Part shown: positions 1 through 11,098 of the stretch, piece by piece
Layout of the letters: each line of letters begins with the position of its first letter
Position numbering within the stretch: the first letter of the stretch is position 1
Origin: Porphyra umbilicalis
Lineage: Eukaryota > Rhodophyta > Bangiophyceae > Bangiales > Bangiaceae
NCBI GenBank assembly: GCA_002049455.2
Contig: KV918997.1
Location: 1 to 64,000, forward strand
Direction: 5' to 3'
DNA length: 64,000 nucleotides
Notes under the pieces: model-generated
Databases searched by the model: none
The model's input: the letters and a program-made list of their open reading frames with translations, nothing else
What the model was told of the DNA's origin: nothing
Program-made: the position numbers and the translations under genes

Positions 1-257
1 TACCGACCCGCAGTGTGCCCGCTCCCCCCCGATGAGCCATGAATACGTGTCGGCGGAACACGCATGAAACAGCCGCTATTCACATATCATATCAAAGTGC
101 CATGCGCGTGTCTACGTCAACTCCGCCTCGGACGTGGTATTAATACTATTGCCCATCCCAGATGCCCCCACTCTGTTGACCCACACGCCCCATCCCCAAC
201 ATCCCCCCCTTTCCCCCCGCTCTCCATCCCCCCCCCCCCCCCCCCCCCCCCCACGCC

Positions 258-2182
258 ATGGACACTGCTGAAGCAGACGCCGAAGCCGCCCGCCGCATGC
301 CCGCCGACGAAGCCGCCCGCCGCGTGCGCGCCGGCGCGACGGTCGTGCTGCTCCCGCCGCTGCCGGCCGGCGCGGCGGTCGGCATTGACACGCGCGCGTA
401 CGCGCCGACGCCCAAATTCCGCGGGTGGAAGGGCGTGCCGCCGGGGGTGCCCCACTTGGTGCACCTCCACGAGGGCGCCGGGGGGGGGGGGCGCCGCCGC
501 CGACGGTGCCCGCCGACGCGGCGGCGGGCGGCAGCCGCAGCGGCAGCGGCAGCGGCAGCGGCAGCGGCAGCGGCAGCGGCAGCGGCAGCGGCAGCGGCAG
601 CGGCAGCGGCAGCGGCAGCGGCAGCGGCAGCGGCAGCGGCAGCGGCAGCGGCAGCGGCGGCAGCCGGCCGTCGCCCCCCCCCAACGGTGCGGCTGCGGCC
701 GCCGCCGCCGCCGCCGCCGTCGGCGCCACCCCCCCCCCCGGCGGGCGCGTTGGGGTGTGGCTCCTCCCCCCCCCACCTCGGTCACGGTGCTCGCGTACGA
801 CGCCGACGCCGAGGCGCTTGTGTGCGTGGCGTCCCCCCCCCCGACCTCCTCGCGGCCGTGGCGGCGGGGCGCCTCGACGACGCGCTCGGCTTGTACCCGC
901 CGCCGGCGGTGGACGAGTGGGCGGGCCTCCTCGGGGGGGCGGGGGGGGGGGCCCTCGGCCGCGCGGGGATGGGCGTCGGCGTGCCCGTGCGGGGGGGGGA
1001 GCCGTCCCGCGTCGAGGCGCTCGCGCCGGCGGCTGTGCTGCGGGGGGGGGGGTGGGGAGGGGGGGGGGGCGGGGGGGTTCCCCCTCCCGCCGCCCCCCGC
1101 CCCGTGGTCGTCGCCGCCCCCCGCTTTGCCTACCCAGACCGCGGCCGCGGCGCGCGGCGGCGGCCCGGCATGTCCCCCGCGCAGGTGAGCGCGTTCAATT
1201 TGGACCGCTCCGACTATGTCGAGGGCGTCTTGGATGCTGCGTATGGCGGGGAGCCCGCCGCGGCGACGGCGGAGCTGGCGCTCGCCTTTCTCTCCTTTTC
1301 CCTCCTCTGGGCGGTCGACGGGCTGGACGTGTGGACGGCCGCCGTGGGCGCCCTGTGTGGCTGCGGGCGCCTCGTGGGCGACCGCCCGGGGTGGGTGGCG
1401 GACCTCCTCGCGCTGGTGGGGGCGCAGCTCGGGCACGCGCCCGTGGAGCTGTTTGGCGACGGCGACGGGGACGGCGGGGGGGGGGGGCCCGACGGGAGCC
1501 TCCGCGCGGGCCTCGCCCGCCTCGACGCGACGGTCGCGGGGGTGCTCGCCGCCGCCCCGTCCCCGCCCCCGCCCGACGTGGCGCGCCTCGCCGCCGCCGC
1601 GCGGTCGTTGCGGACGACGGTGCGGGGGCGGTACGGGTGGCGCCTGCGGCGACGGCGGCGGGGGGGCGACGCCGGCACCCGCCGGGGCGGCACCGCAAAC
1701 GGGGACGGCGGGGAGGAGGAGGAGGAGGACGAGGCAGCGGGCGGGGGCGGCGACCGCCCCCTCCCCGCCGCCGCCGTCATCCACTCGGCCGACGACGAGG
1801 ACAGCGACGGGGATGGGGGGTACGACGCGGCCGCCGCGGCGGGCGGCGGCGGCGGGGTGGGCGGCGGCAGCGGCGGCGGCGGGGGCGGCGGGCGGGCGCC
1901 CCCCCCCCCCACTTTGAGCCCGACGAGTGGGCGGAAGACGGGGACGACCCGCCCGTGTACGTGCCGCTCGCGGCGGTGGCGGCGTACCTCGACTTGGGCG
2001 CCGACGCGGCGGCGAATGCGGGGGACGGCGGGGGGGGGGGGGGGGTCGCCCGCCCCGACGGGGGGGGGGCCGCCGCCGCCGCGCGCCGCGCGTCGTTGGC
2101 GGCTGCGCTCGACGCGGCGGCGGCGGCGGCGGCGGCGGGCGCGGAGCGGGCGCCGCCGGGGGCGGCGGGGGGGGGTGCCTGA
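258..2182 (+). CDS. AAR2: AAR2-like U5 snRNP assembly factor
   Basis: AAR2 binds Prp8 and helps mature the U5 snRNP in the cytoplasm and nucleus. The start ATG (258) opens a product whose first 70 residues match the family N-domain: a hydrophobic ATVVLLPPLPAG strand, GIDTRAYAPTPKFRGWK, then PPGVPHLVHLH. The helical C-domain begins near 1180 with SPAQVSAFNLDRSDYVEGVL and continues through ELALAFLSFSLLWAVDGLDVW and LLALVGAQLGHAPVELF, as in known AAR2 proteins. A short YVPL-type tail follows near 1960. The span is about 640 codons against about 380 in human AAR2; the extra length is Ser-Gly, Gly and acidic low-complexity linker. The homologous blocks lie in different frames and the changes fall at C/G homopolymers (near 480, 765, 835 and 1910). 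I read these as length errors rather than a dead gene, but introns are not excluded. Family identity is firm by motif; exact translation is not. Confidence 0.82.
537..660 (+). repeat. Hexanucleotide microsatellite (GGCAGC)n
   Basis: About twenty uninterrupted copies of a six-base unit lie inside the AAR2-like gene, between the N-domain and the rest. In the frame that best joins the neighbouring domains it encodes alternating Ser-Gly, a plausible flexible linker. The other frames give poly-Ala or Gln-Arg runs. A similar but impure (SG)n stretch occurs at about 24,198-24,275 in the channel-like gene. Confidence 0.95.
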
Positions 2183-2714
2183 GGGGCGGCGGCGGGAAGC
2201 GTGGCGGCGGCGGGGGGGGGGGAACCGCCGTCCCCGTTCTGCTTTTGCCTGGCCAATTGCCGTGCGGCTGCGGGTGGACGCGGCGGCGGCCGCGGCCGCG
2301 CCGGTGCCCAAACGGATGAGCAGCGGCCGTCCTTGGCGACGGACGCCCCTGTGTGAGTGCGCGCGGCCGCCGGGCGCCGCGCCCGGCCGCGCGGCGCCGT
2401 CTGGGGCGGGCGCTCGCAGCAGCGGCAGCACCTCGGGCGCATCGCCCTACCGGTGGTCAAGGTCACTTGCAGAGGAGTTGAAAGTGAAAAAATCTGGTCC
2501 GCCTGTCGCGCCGGATCACGCCTCGCGTGACCTCCAGCTTGACGGAGAGCTTGCTCGACGTTGGCGTCGACCTCGTCCCGCCCACCGCCCAACGCCGGCC
2601 GCTCCGTCTGCCTCCCTCGGTCGTCGCCGGCCCTCGTTGTTGCTCCCCCGCGCCTCCCCACACCTCCCTCACACGGCGATTGCGCTGTGTGCGTCAGGCA
2701 TCCCCTGCGCAAGC
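2183..2714. other. Spacer between AAR2-like and bilin reductase genes
   Basis: This 530-base gap must hold the end of the upstream transcript and the promoter or 5' leader of the bilin reductase. No TATA box or clear terminator is visible. One frame leading into the bilin reductase is open from about 2561 but has no ATG, so an upstream exon or leader could lie here. Confidence 0.4.
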
Positions 2715-4017
2715 ATGGCATTTATCTCGGGCGGCCTACCGGCCACCCGCCGGGCGGCGCCGCTGCCCCAGCAGTGCGCGACCCGGCGCGGCCGCGCGGC
2801 GGCCGCCCCCCCCCCCGCGCCGCCCGCCGGGTCACCCCCACCGCCACCACCGCCCGCGAGGCGCCGTCCTCGTCTGGCGAGGCGCAGGTGACCTCGTCGG
2901 ACCGGGCGGCGGCGCTGCCGTGGCGCACGTCCGTCGCCGGGGAGGAGTTCCCGCTCCTCTTTATGGACTTTATCGTGCACATGATGGGGGTGATGCGGTC
3001 GGAGCTGACGGGGGTGGCGGATTTGCCGTTTGAGGAGAGCTTGAGCCTGCAGACGGGCAAGAAGCGCGTACGTTGGGGGGTGGTGTGTGGGTGCCGGCGG
3101 GTGTGCGGGCGGCGCGGGGGGGGGGGGGTGACGGGGACCAGTGTTGCTGGCCGGCAATGTGGAGAGCCACGGGTTGGTTGCTGGGGCCTTGTGCTAACGT
3201 GCCGTGTTTGTGTTGTACCCGCTCGTCTTTGCTCCACTGGATGGCGTGGTCTCTACGCTCTCATGTTGTTGCCCCTTCCCCCTGCCCTCTGTCCGCCCCA
3301 CAGCCCGCGCGGATCGAGTCGTGGAACTACCAGGCCGACGGCTTTCGGAAAATCCGCTCCACCTACATCGACGCGGGCCTCCCCGCGCAGGTCTTCAACT
3401 CGGTGTGGTACCCCGACCCCGCGTACGACCTGCCGCTGCTCGGCATTGACTTTCTCTCCTTTGGCAAAAAGCGCGTCCTCTGCATCCTCGACTTTCAGCC
3501 GCTGTCGCAGGAGCCCGCCTACCTCGAAAAGTACATTGCGCCGCTGGCGCCGATCAAGGCCAAGTACCCGGGGCTCGCCGGCAAGATGAGCAGCCGCTTC
3601 TACGATGAGAACCGGTTCTTTTCGCAGGAGCTCGCGTTTGGCAAGTTTGACGACGCGGGGCCGGTCGCGACGGAGCTCTACCCGGCCTTTGTCGAGTACC
3701 TCGCCGAGTACGTGCGCGCCTTCAAGGCGGCAACGCCCGAGACGGACCCGGCCAAGATTGCGGCGACGCGCGCGGCGCAAGCCGAGTATGACCAGTACTC
3801 GGCGGAGCGGGACCCGGCGGTCGGCCTGTTTTCCACCTACTTTGGGCCCGACTGGGCGGAAGCGTTTACGCACGAGTTTCTGTTTTCCGACTCGGTGCCG
3901 GTGCCCAAGGGGGAGGGCAAGGCGCCAGGAGGGGCGCCGGGGGGGAACCCGGGGGGGGCCCCGGGAGGGAACCCGGGGGCAAACCCGGGGGTGAACCCGG
4001 GCGCGCCAGCCGCCTAG
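2715..4017 (+). CDS. Ferredoxin-dependent bilin reductase (PebB/HY2-like)
   Basis: This family reduces biliverdin or dihydrobiliverdin to phycobilins or phytochromobilin in plastids, using ferredoxin. Exon 1 (2715-3067) carries EEFPLLFMDFIVHMMGVMRSEL. Exon 2 (3304-4017) carries ARIESWNYQADGFRKIR, VFNSVWYPDPAYDLPLLGIDFLSF, VLCILDFQPLSQEPAYLEKY and SSRFYDENRFFSQELAF, which together are diagnostic of the family. The intron 3068-3303 begins GTACGT and ends CAG; phase is 0. The product is about 350 residues, with a PGGN/PGAN repeat tail of about 30 residues that is unusual. The ATG at 2715 starts a Ser/Arg/Ala-rich leader that could be a transit peptide, but that leader and the conserved core are in different frames, switching at the C-run near 2810. 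The true start is therefore unresolved. I cannot choose between PebA, PebB, PcyA and HY2 classes from motifs alone; PebB/HY2 fits best. Confidence 0.85.
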
Positions 4018-4541
4018 ACCCGCGTGGCGTGGGCGTGGGCGGGCGTCGTGGGTGAGCGAGACGCCGGCGGCGGCGGGTGGACGGCGCCCGCAGCAGGCGG
4101 CACCAGAGGGAGTGGGTGGGGTGCTAGCCGCTGGGCAGCCGTGGGCCCCCGGCCTGCAGTAGATATGGCAGGCCAGAGGCCCACGCTTCCCATGTTGTAA
4201 GGCGCAGCCGCCCAATGTGCGTGCATTGTGACTCTGGCCGCGTCGGCGGCAGGCAAAGGGGCGCCTGTCCCCATCTTCTCGGGCACCCCACTCGCTCTCC
4301 CCGCCAACACCGCCGCACGATCGCCCGCACGCGCGTCCCCACCCCGTGTCCATCCCGCCGCCGTGCCCCCCCCCCCCGCGCGCCGCCACCGATCCGCCCT
4401 CGCACGCGCCCGTCCCCGCGGCGGTCCCGTGGGCCACGCGCGGCACCCCCCCCCCCCCCCCCCCCCCCACACCCCCGTCGACGCTGCGCCGGTCGGCACC
4501 GACCGCCGCCGCCACCGCCGTCGTCGCGGCCGTTGCGGCGT

Positions 4542-4576
<35 letters not shown>

Positions 4577-5206
4577 CCCCCCCGAGCCCCGCCGCCCGCC
4601 GCCGCCGCCGCCGCCCCCGCGGCGGCGACCGGGCGTGGCGCCGCGCCCCGCACGGGGGCCGGGGGCCGCGGCGCCCGCGACGCCGCGGCCGCCGTCGTGG
4701 CCGACGGCGGCGCGGGCGCAACGGCGGCGGCCACACCCGGCGCGCGCCGACGGCGCGCCCGCCTCGGCGGCGGCCACGCGGGCGCACCGGGCGCCACGCG
4801 GGCACACGCGCGGGGGGCGGCGGCAGCGGCGGGTGCGCGTGGCGCGCCTCTGCGGCAGGGCGGCGGGCGACGCGCCCCGCCGCCCGCCCCGCCCGCGGCG
4901 GCCACGTTGGCGCCGTCACTGGCGGCGGGGAGACGCAGGGGGGGGTGTCTGGCGCGGGATGAGGGGTGGGGTGAGGGAGCTCGTGTCCATGGGCGGAAGG
5001 GGAGGCGCGTCACGGGGCCGCCGCCGGCGCGGCGACTTTGGGGCGACGGCAGCAGCGGCGGCGGGGGTCGGCGCGGCGCCCCCTCGTTGTTCCGCGTCGC
5101 TGGTGGACCGCCGCCCACGTGATTGTTTCAATCACCAACCTGCAGGCTGGGCACCGTCTTTTCCTTCTCTGGTGGGCATACCGACGCGGGGCGCGCGCCC
5201 GCCCCC
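4018..5206. other. GC-rich low-complexity spacer
   Basis: Between the convergent bilin reductase and SDR genes lies about 1.2 kb dominated by C-runs (4435-4470, 4545-4575) and Ala/Pro/Arg-coding triplets. Several frames are open on both strands, but only because stop codons are rare at this composition. I see no domain, splice pattern or conserved motif that supports a gene. Confidence 0.6.
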
Positions 5207-6266
5207 TCACGCCGTGACAAGCTCGGGCGCGGGCACATTCGCCTTCCACCCGTCCATGTCTGCCTGGTCCGCGTAATCCACGCGGCGCCCCTCTGCCCAA
5301 AACGCCCCATTGACCCCCCCCTCGGCCCCGAGGCGCGTCGCCCACACGACCCCATCCGCGCCCTGCGCGAGCGGCACAATGCCCGGCAGCCCCGCAATGG
5401 CGTCGGCGTTGCCGCCCGTATCCGTCAGCCCCGGACACACGGCGTGGTACCACACCCCCGGGCGGTCCTCATCCCGCCCGAGCAGCCGCACGAGCGTCGT
5501 CAAGCCGACCTTGGACACGGCGTACGGGTTGGGGTCCCACCCCGCCGCCGCCAGCGCGGGCGCCCCCCCCGCGTCGGCCGCGTCGGCCGCCGCGTCCATC
5601 ACGCGGGACAGGGCGTCGACGGTCAAGTCGGGGGCGGTCAGGGTCGCACGCAGCGCCGCGCCCGGCAGCGCCGCGAGGGAGCCGAGGCGGGAGGAGACAA
5701 AGACGAAGCGCGAGCCGGGGGCGAGGAGCGGCGCCACCGCCCGCGCCAGCCGCACGTTGCCCGTGTAGTTGACGGCGATGGAGGCGCGCGTGTCGGCAAC
5801 GTCCATGCCGAGCATGCCCGCGTTGGCGACGAGGACGTCGAGGCGGCCATAGTCGGCCGCCACGCGGGCGGCAAAGGCCGTGATGGACGCCGCGTCGGCC
5901 ATGTCGAGGGAGATAAACCGCGCGCGGGGGGTGTCGAGCTTTTGGACGGCCGCCTTGCCGCGCTCCTGTGGGGGGGCAACAGGGGGGGGCGGGTCGGGGG
6001 GGGAGGTGGGGGGGCATGCAGGAGGACAGCCATGGAAACCACGGAGGTCAGTGGCGTGAGCGGGTGGCCGAGGAACCAGCCAGACAACAGGGGAAGCACC
6101 AGGGCCCGCGTCAAACAGCACACCGCACGCGGCGACGACTTACCTCGCTGCGCGCCGCCACCAGCACCGTCGCGTCGGGGTTGTCGACCAGCAGCCGGCG
6201 GGCGACCTCAAAGCCAATGCCCTTGTTGGCGCCCGTCACGGCCATCACGCGCGACGTCGACGTCAT
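5207..6266 (-). CDS. Short-chain dehydrogenase/reductase, carbonyl reductase type
   Basis: Predicted NAD(P)H-dependent oxidoreductase acting on a small carbonyl compound, probably cytosolic. The gene has two exons on the minus strand: 6266-6144 and 5965-5207. The intron has a GTAAGT donor and a CAG acceptor and joins in frame, giving 293 residues, close to the 277 of animal CBR1. Visible SDR features in order: TGANKGIG nucleotide-binding loop near residue 11, LDMAD, LVANAG, N of VNYTGN, the catalytic Ser in FVFVSSRLGSL, YAVSK as the YxxxK pair, and the PG of HAVCPGLTDT. The spacing between the Ser and Tyr is long, as in CBR1-like enzymes. No targeting peptide is apparent. Substrate cannot be inferred. 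Confidence 0.88.
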
Positions 6267-6855
6267 GGCTGCCGGGGGAGGGGGACGGAGCGAGGTGGGA
6301 CGCCGTTGCAACAGCACGTCAGGCGGGACGAGGGGCGGCGGACGAGACGTGCGGGGTACGGCTCGCTCACCAACGACCCTGGGTGCGGCAACGAGCGGGT
6401 GAAACAAACACGGGGCTGCTCCTCGACCGGTCTTGTACTGCCGTCGAGCCGCGAGCCGGAGCTCCCCGTGGCGCTTGCCATTGCGGATGGTTGGCCCCGT
6501 CGGTGGGGCGGTGCTTCACGGCCCGTGGTGCCGAACACCCCCCGATGCGAGGCGGGGACGCAAAAGAGAACGCAGAGCATCCCACATGATCCTGTGCGTG
6601 CGAAGCCTGCGGCCAATCGGGTCGCTCGGATCACCGCTATTACAGGACTGGGACCTTGCACACAAGCGGTGGCTTCTGGATTGTTGGTGAATCGCGTAGC
6701 CGCCACGGGAGAGTCTCGAATACTGACTGTGAGAGCATACCCAACAACGTCGGTTGCGAACGATCTGCGAACCGTTTAAGAGCCAAACGTGTGCGCCTGT
6801 GAGTGGCCAAAAGCGTTTCGGCAGCGATAAGCGCACGCTCCGCTCGGGTCGAGTG
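6267..6855. other. Spacer upstream of the SDR gene
   Basis: About 590 bases of mixed composition. It must contain the SDR promoter, but no TATA or CCAAT box stands out and no gene is supported. Confidence 0.4.
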
Positions 6856-7288
6856 TATTGCTGATCCCCCAATTTTGTCCTCATCGCCAGAGAACGGGAG
6901 TGCAACAGCAATGCAGGGACGTTTGTGATTGGCCCAGAGGAGCAACAGCAGTGCATGTCGGGTCCGGTCTTTACAGAATGTGCCCGTACGGCCCGCAAAC
7001 GCACAATCGGCACACTCGTTTTTCTGAGATTATCTGAGAATCCTGAAGAAAATCTCGATAACTTACTGCTCTGGGCTACTTTACCACATGAGACGACTGA
7101 GAAAGGAAGAATATCTCAAGAAAACGGAGAATCTCGATTCTGCACGGACCTGGCGGTTGGAGAGCCAATGGTGCGTCGAAGATACGCACTCAGCAGCTGT
7201 TTGATGCTGTTCTAGACCAATGGTTGGCCCGTTTTACAAAGCAGTCCCGGTCTTGGCCGATGAGGACAAAACTGGGGGATCAGCAATA
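6856..7288. mobile_element. Short TIR element (MITE), TATTGC family, copy 1
   Basis: A 433-bp element bounded by inverted repeats of about 30 bp that differ at one position. Each end reads inward TATTGCTGATCCCCCA. The ends begin with TA on both sides, as expected for TA target duplication in the Tc1/mariner-IS630 superfamily. No transposase is encoded. The terminal core is shared with the elements at 9485, 55858 and 58764. Confidence 0.85.
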
Positions 7289-8760
7289 CTTGTTTTTTTC
7301 TGTCGGCTGATCGCAGTGTATGGGAAACGGAGAAGGTGACGTCGCTGGGTTGTCGACCTGCGAACAGGAGCCTACGACCGGCTCTCCCGTGAGATGTCCA
7401 CATTCCGACAGTCCAGTGCTAGATTTCAAGCAAACATGCCATCGATCGACCTCGCAATCACGCTGATCTAGGCCCCAATCGTCGGCAAATAACACGGTCA
7501 AGTGAGACACGCAGCGCGATAGGCTCCAAATGGCTGCAAACTCTTGCGATCGAGTAGACACGACGAGGTCAAACGCACAAATGTCGGAGACACGTTAGCA
7601 GTATCTTGCATCATCTCGCGGCACTGTCGCACCTCGCGACCGACTGCAGTGATTCCAGGCACGTGCGTGCAATACCCTGGCCTTCAGGGCGGTGGCGCGC
7701 TCGGCGACGCATCGACACCGGACCCGCCGGCCGGCTCCATAGCCGAGAGCGCGCACGGGGGCACGTACAGCCACGCTGCCGTGGCGGGGAGAATGTGGGG
7801 CGGGGAAAGGGGTGCCGCCGCCGCCACCGCAGCGGTGGCGGCCCGCCGGCGTCGCGCGACGCCCACGGGAGGGGCCGTCACTCCGCCGCACAGCGCACCT
7901 GCGCACGGCGGACAGGGCGGCCGACGCGGCGCACGGCCGGGCGGGTGGGACTGATCGCCGCGCGATGGGGCGCCTCCAACCGCGCCGCTAGGTGGCGTCA
8001 GCAACCGCCGACGCGCCGCCGCAACAGAAGACGGCGCGCAGGCACGATCACCCGCGGGTCATCGTGGGCGCGTCGAACCCCGGAAGTCGCTGCGCGCGGT
8101 CGCCGCGCGCAACTCGGGGCGGTGGGGGGGGGCAGAGGGGCAGACGCCGTCTGGGCCCTGTGACCCTTGTGGCAGGAGAGTCCTTCTCAGCCACGTAACT
8201 CTATTCGTTTTTTAGCGTCATCGCGACCCTTCCAACGCTTACACGCCCTCAGATCCCTGAGGACACGAATGCAGACTGCCACCTCTGGAACGGAGATCAA
8301 GTCCCTTGATCTGAGTAAATGTGTGCATCACTACACTTTGAGAGCACCCTGTCCTAAAGGCCAGGGAATTTGTAGGTCTCTCATTGGTCCGTTCAGCCGG
8401 CAGACGTACAGCGTGCGTGCGATCTGGTGGCGCTTTCGTCTCGATCGACACTGGTTCTGAAGCGCCTGTGAGGCGGCGCGTGGTGTCAGCCAGTCACCGT
8501 GACGCAAGGCGGGCTCCCACGCGGCCGCCTGCGGGGGGCATGCCCAAGTTGTGGCGAGTAGCTCGTTTGCACCAATAGCGGGCCAGTGTACCTGGGAGGG
8601 GCCAGGCCTCGTGTCTCTGGTAACCCCCAAATTGAGCTCACTGGCACCGATTTCTCCGACTTGGTCGTTGCAACAGCCGTCCTGGCCACCTGTCTACGAA
8701 CTTCTACTTCACCTACACGCTTCCCACTTCACTCCGCCCTGTTCCCCCTGCACCCAATAA
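7289..8760. other. No supported gene
   Basis: About 1.5 kb that is AT-richer at its edges, with a GC-rich middle (7.7-8.15 kb) whose open frames are Arg/Ala-rich and unconvincing. I recognise no coding domain, repeat or RNA. Confidence 0.5.
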
Positions 8761-9080
8761 TGTCCCCAACTCGTGTTCGTCCCATTGGTGTCACCAAACC
8801 GCCCAACAATGACGCGGGACGCCGGAATGGGCGGAGATCTCCCGGCGGGGCCTCCTCTGGGGCGTCGTCGTCCCCGTCGACGGACCCCGTTGCGCGGGCC
8901 CGCGAGCTGTTTCCCGCCTTAGATGGTAAAAACCAAGTTGCTCAACTACTTGCGGCTGTCCCTGGCCTGACGCGCAAGAGGGCGCGCACAGATGGAGGAG
9001 GTTGTGTGGTCGTTCGGGCGCAGAGCGCTGCGCGGCACTGCGGGCTGCACCAGGCGTGGTCCGCCACGGGGCCAACTTGA
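8761..9080 (+). CDS. Unrecognised short ORF, Ser/Arg-rich
   Basis: An ATG at 8761 opens about 105 codons. They begin with a basic Ser/Gly/Pro-rich stretch and then a more ordinary segment (VARARELFPALDGKNQVAQLL) followed by KRARTDGG, a possible nuclear localisation motif. It lies at the left of the recombinase-helicase block and a MITE sits 400 bases downstream. It could be an exon of a mobile-element gene. No family is recognised and it may be spurious. Confidence 0.22.
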
Positions 9081-9484
9081 CGCGCTGTTCAGCTTCAGGG
9101 CTGATGTGATACCCACACCACCCCCACTTGCTGGCGTCGGAGCGGTCGGACAGGCGTCAAGTCAGCAGGGCGGGAGGCCCCACAGGACTGCGCCGACTTT
9201 GACAAACCGGCGTGATCGCACGGTGATCCGCCGTCCGGAATCGGGATACACACGAGACCGGCCTGGAATGGTCATTTGGGAGCTGGCCCCTTCTAGGTAC
9301 ATTACACGTGGCACGTCGATATGCCGGCCGCTCCTACAGAAAGAAAACTGGTCGAAGAGCAGAACAAAGCATACCATCAGAATGAGCACACTCTGCGCTT
9401 TGTCATGATGTGTTTATTCTTCTTATATGACCTCGGGAACGCCGTCGGCTGTGGGGGTGGCCCGTTATTGAGGCAAATAGACTA

Positions 9485-9887
9485 TATTGCTGATCCCCGA
9501 ATTTTGTCCTGGTGGACAGAGACTGACTGGCGGACCGACTCTCTCCACCAATCAGATGCGGCCCTGGGACTGATTTGGTGCTCCTGATTGCTTACATGTG
9601 CCCATACAGCCTGGAAATCAACATCAGCTCCTCTTTCTTTCTGCACTTCTGGCAAGGAGACTGTAGAAAATCTCATGATCTCGCGTGGGCAGCTTGCCCC
9701 GTGCCAAGAAAGTTGGGTCAAGCGGCAACAAACAGTGAGTTCTGCTGGATGCAAGGTCCTGGCACCGAATGCGGGCTTTCTATTGGCTTCGATGCTTTCT
9801 TACTGTCGTTTTAGACCAATAGAGTGTTGTTATTCACAGTCAGTGTCTGTGTCTGTCCCCCAGGACAAATTTCGGGGATCAGCAATA
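9485..9887. mobile_element. Short TIR element (MITE), TATTGC family, copy 2
   Basis: A 403-bp element with inverted repeats of about 36-48 bp beginning TATTGCTGATCCCCGAA, bounded by TA. The TIRs differ by a few substitutions and one small gap. Close in terminal sequence to copy 1 (6856-7288) but with different internal sequence. It encodes no protein. Confidence 0.87.
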
Positions 9888-10870
9888 GTCAGTTTCGTTA
9901 GTTTCGGCGAGTCACGGGGAGGGCAAGAGAGGGCGCTGCAACAGCAGCATCCCTTTTTCCTGAGATTGGCAGATCATCTCGTCGCATTTTGGGCCACGCC
10001 AGGCCCGCAACCACAAGCCGACCTGCCACCCAAGCCAGTTCTCATATCTCTCGGTCTGTCGTTCGGGCCCACTCTGTTTTCGATTTTTCATCTCCCCCAC
10101 GGCCCTCAGAGGCGCTGCGTTCCCCACGCCAGCCCCACCCAACCTGCAGTCTATACCAACTAACGCGCGTCACAGCCTGCTCGACTCTGCCACACCGCCG
10201 GTCGACTCGTCTGCCCCGTGCTCTGCCGTAGATATTTGCCATGTCGCCCACCATGAGTAGTGGCCCTGAACGCTGCAACTCGGGCCCCAAGCTCAAATCG
10301 GGCCACTCATTGGACTGACCGTCCCTGGGAGATCCGTCACCAAGCGGCTCTGGACCAGCGAAAAACGCGCGCCTGCGCGTGCTTTCGGTCTCGGCAAAGC
10401 GGTGGCTGGGACTCCCTGGCCGCGCGCCCAAGGGGTATGCCCCCACCATGGCCCCACCAGTCCCCCCCCATTGCCCGCCTTTTTCGTTCCCGCCTACCTC
10501 GTCCCATCGTCGGCCCTACGGCGTCCGCCAACCCGGCACTCTCACGCTCGGGGACGCCCCCACGCCCATTGCCTCGGCTGCTCGCCTGCGTCGCTCGACC
10601 GAGGAGCTGGTGGCGTGTACCGGGCACTGCACACCGAGCCAAGCGCGTGCGTCTGCGCTTCGCCGCCCATCGTCTGTGGTTGTCGCGGGCGCGGGGCTGC
10701 CCGTCTGCTCGCGCCGCTCCCACGCCCGCGCCCACCCCCCCCCCCCTGCATCCCCCCACCGCTATGCGCCCCCTCCCTGGCCGCCCCTGCCGTTGTTCCA
10801 CCAGCCTCCCCCCCCACTTATCCCGGGCACAAGTGGCTCCGGCAAACCAAGCTGACCGGGGTCGCGCCCT
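9888..10870. other. Spacer and Pro/Ser-rich open frames upstream of the helicase
   Basis: About 1 kb with overlapping Pro-, Ser- and Arg-rich open frames and no recognisable domain. A 19-base direct tandem duplication occurs at about 10,862-10,900. The first exons of the helicase gene may lie here, because the recognisable helicase frame has no good ATG close to its start. Confidence 0.35.
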
Positions 10871-11098
10871 TTGCGCCATTGTCGCGCCCTTTGCGCCATG
10901 GTCAAGCCCGCTGTTTTTCTGGCCACTCACCACCCCACAATATTCTCGGCCTGCAGTGTGTTTGACCTGGCGGGACTGTCAACGGCGGACATGTCGCGGC
11001 GGGTGCGTTCTCACCTGCTTCGCCTCTGGAGCGTGCGCGCACGACTGTTTGAGGATGAGGACACGGCCAACCTGTGGGCGACGGGGGTTGTTGACTGA

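Noticed and set aside
4018-5206. Possible Pro/Arg-rich genes on either strand
   Set aside because: Stop codons are simply rare in this GC-rich DNA; no conserved motif on either strand.
10260-10965. Overlapping Pro/Ser-rich frames upstream of the helicase
   Set aside because: No domain and no preference for one frame; at most they contain an unseen 5' exon of the helicase gene.
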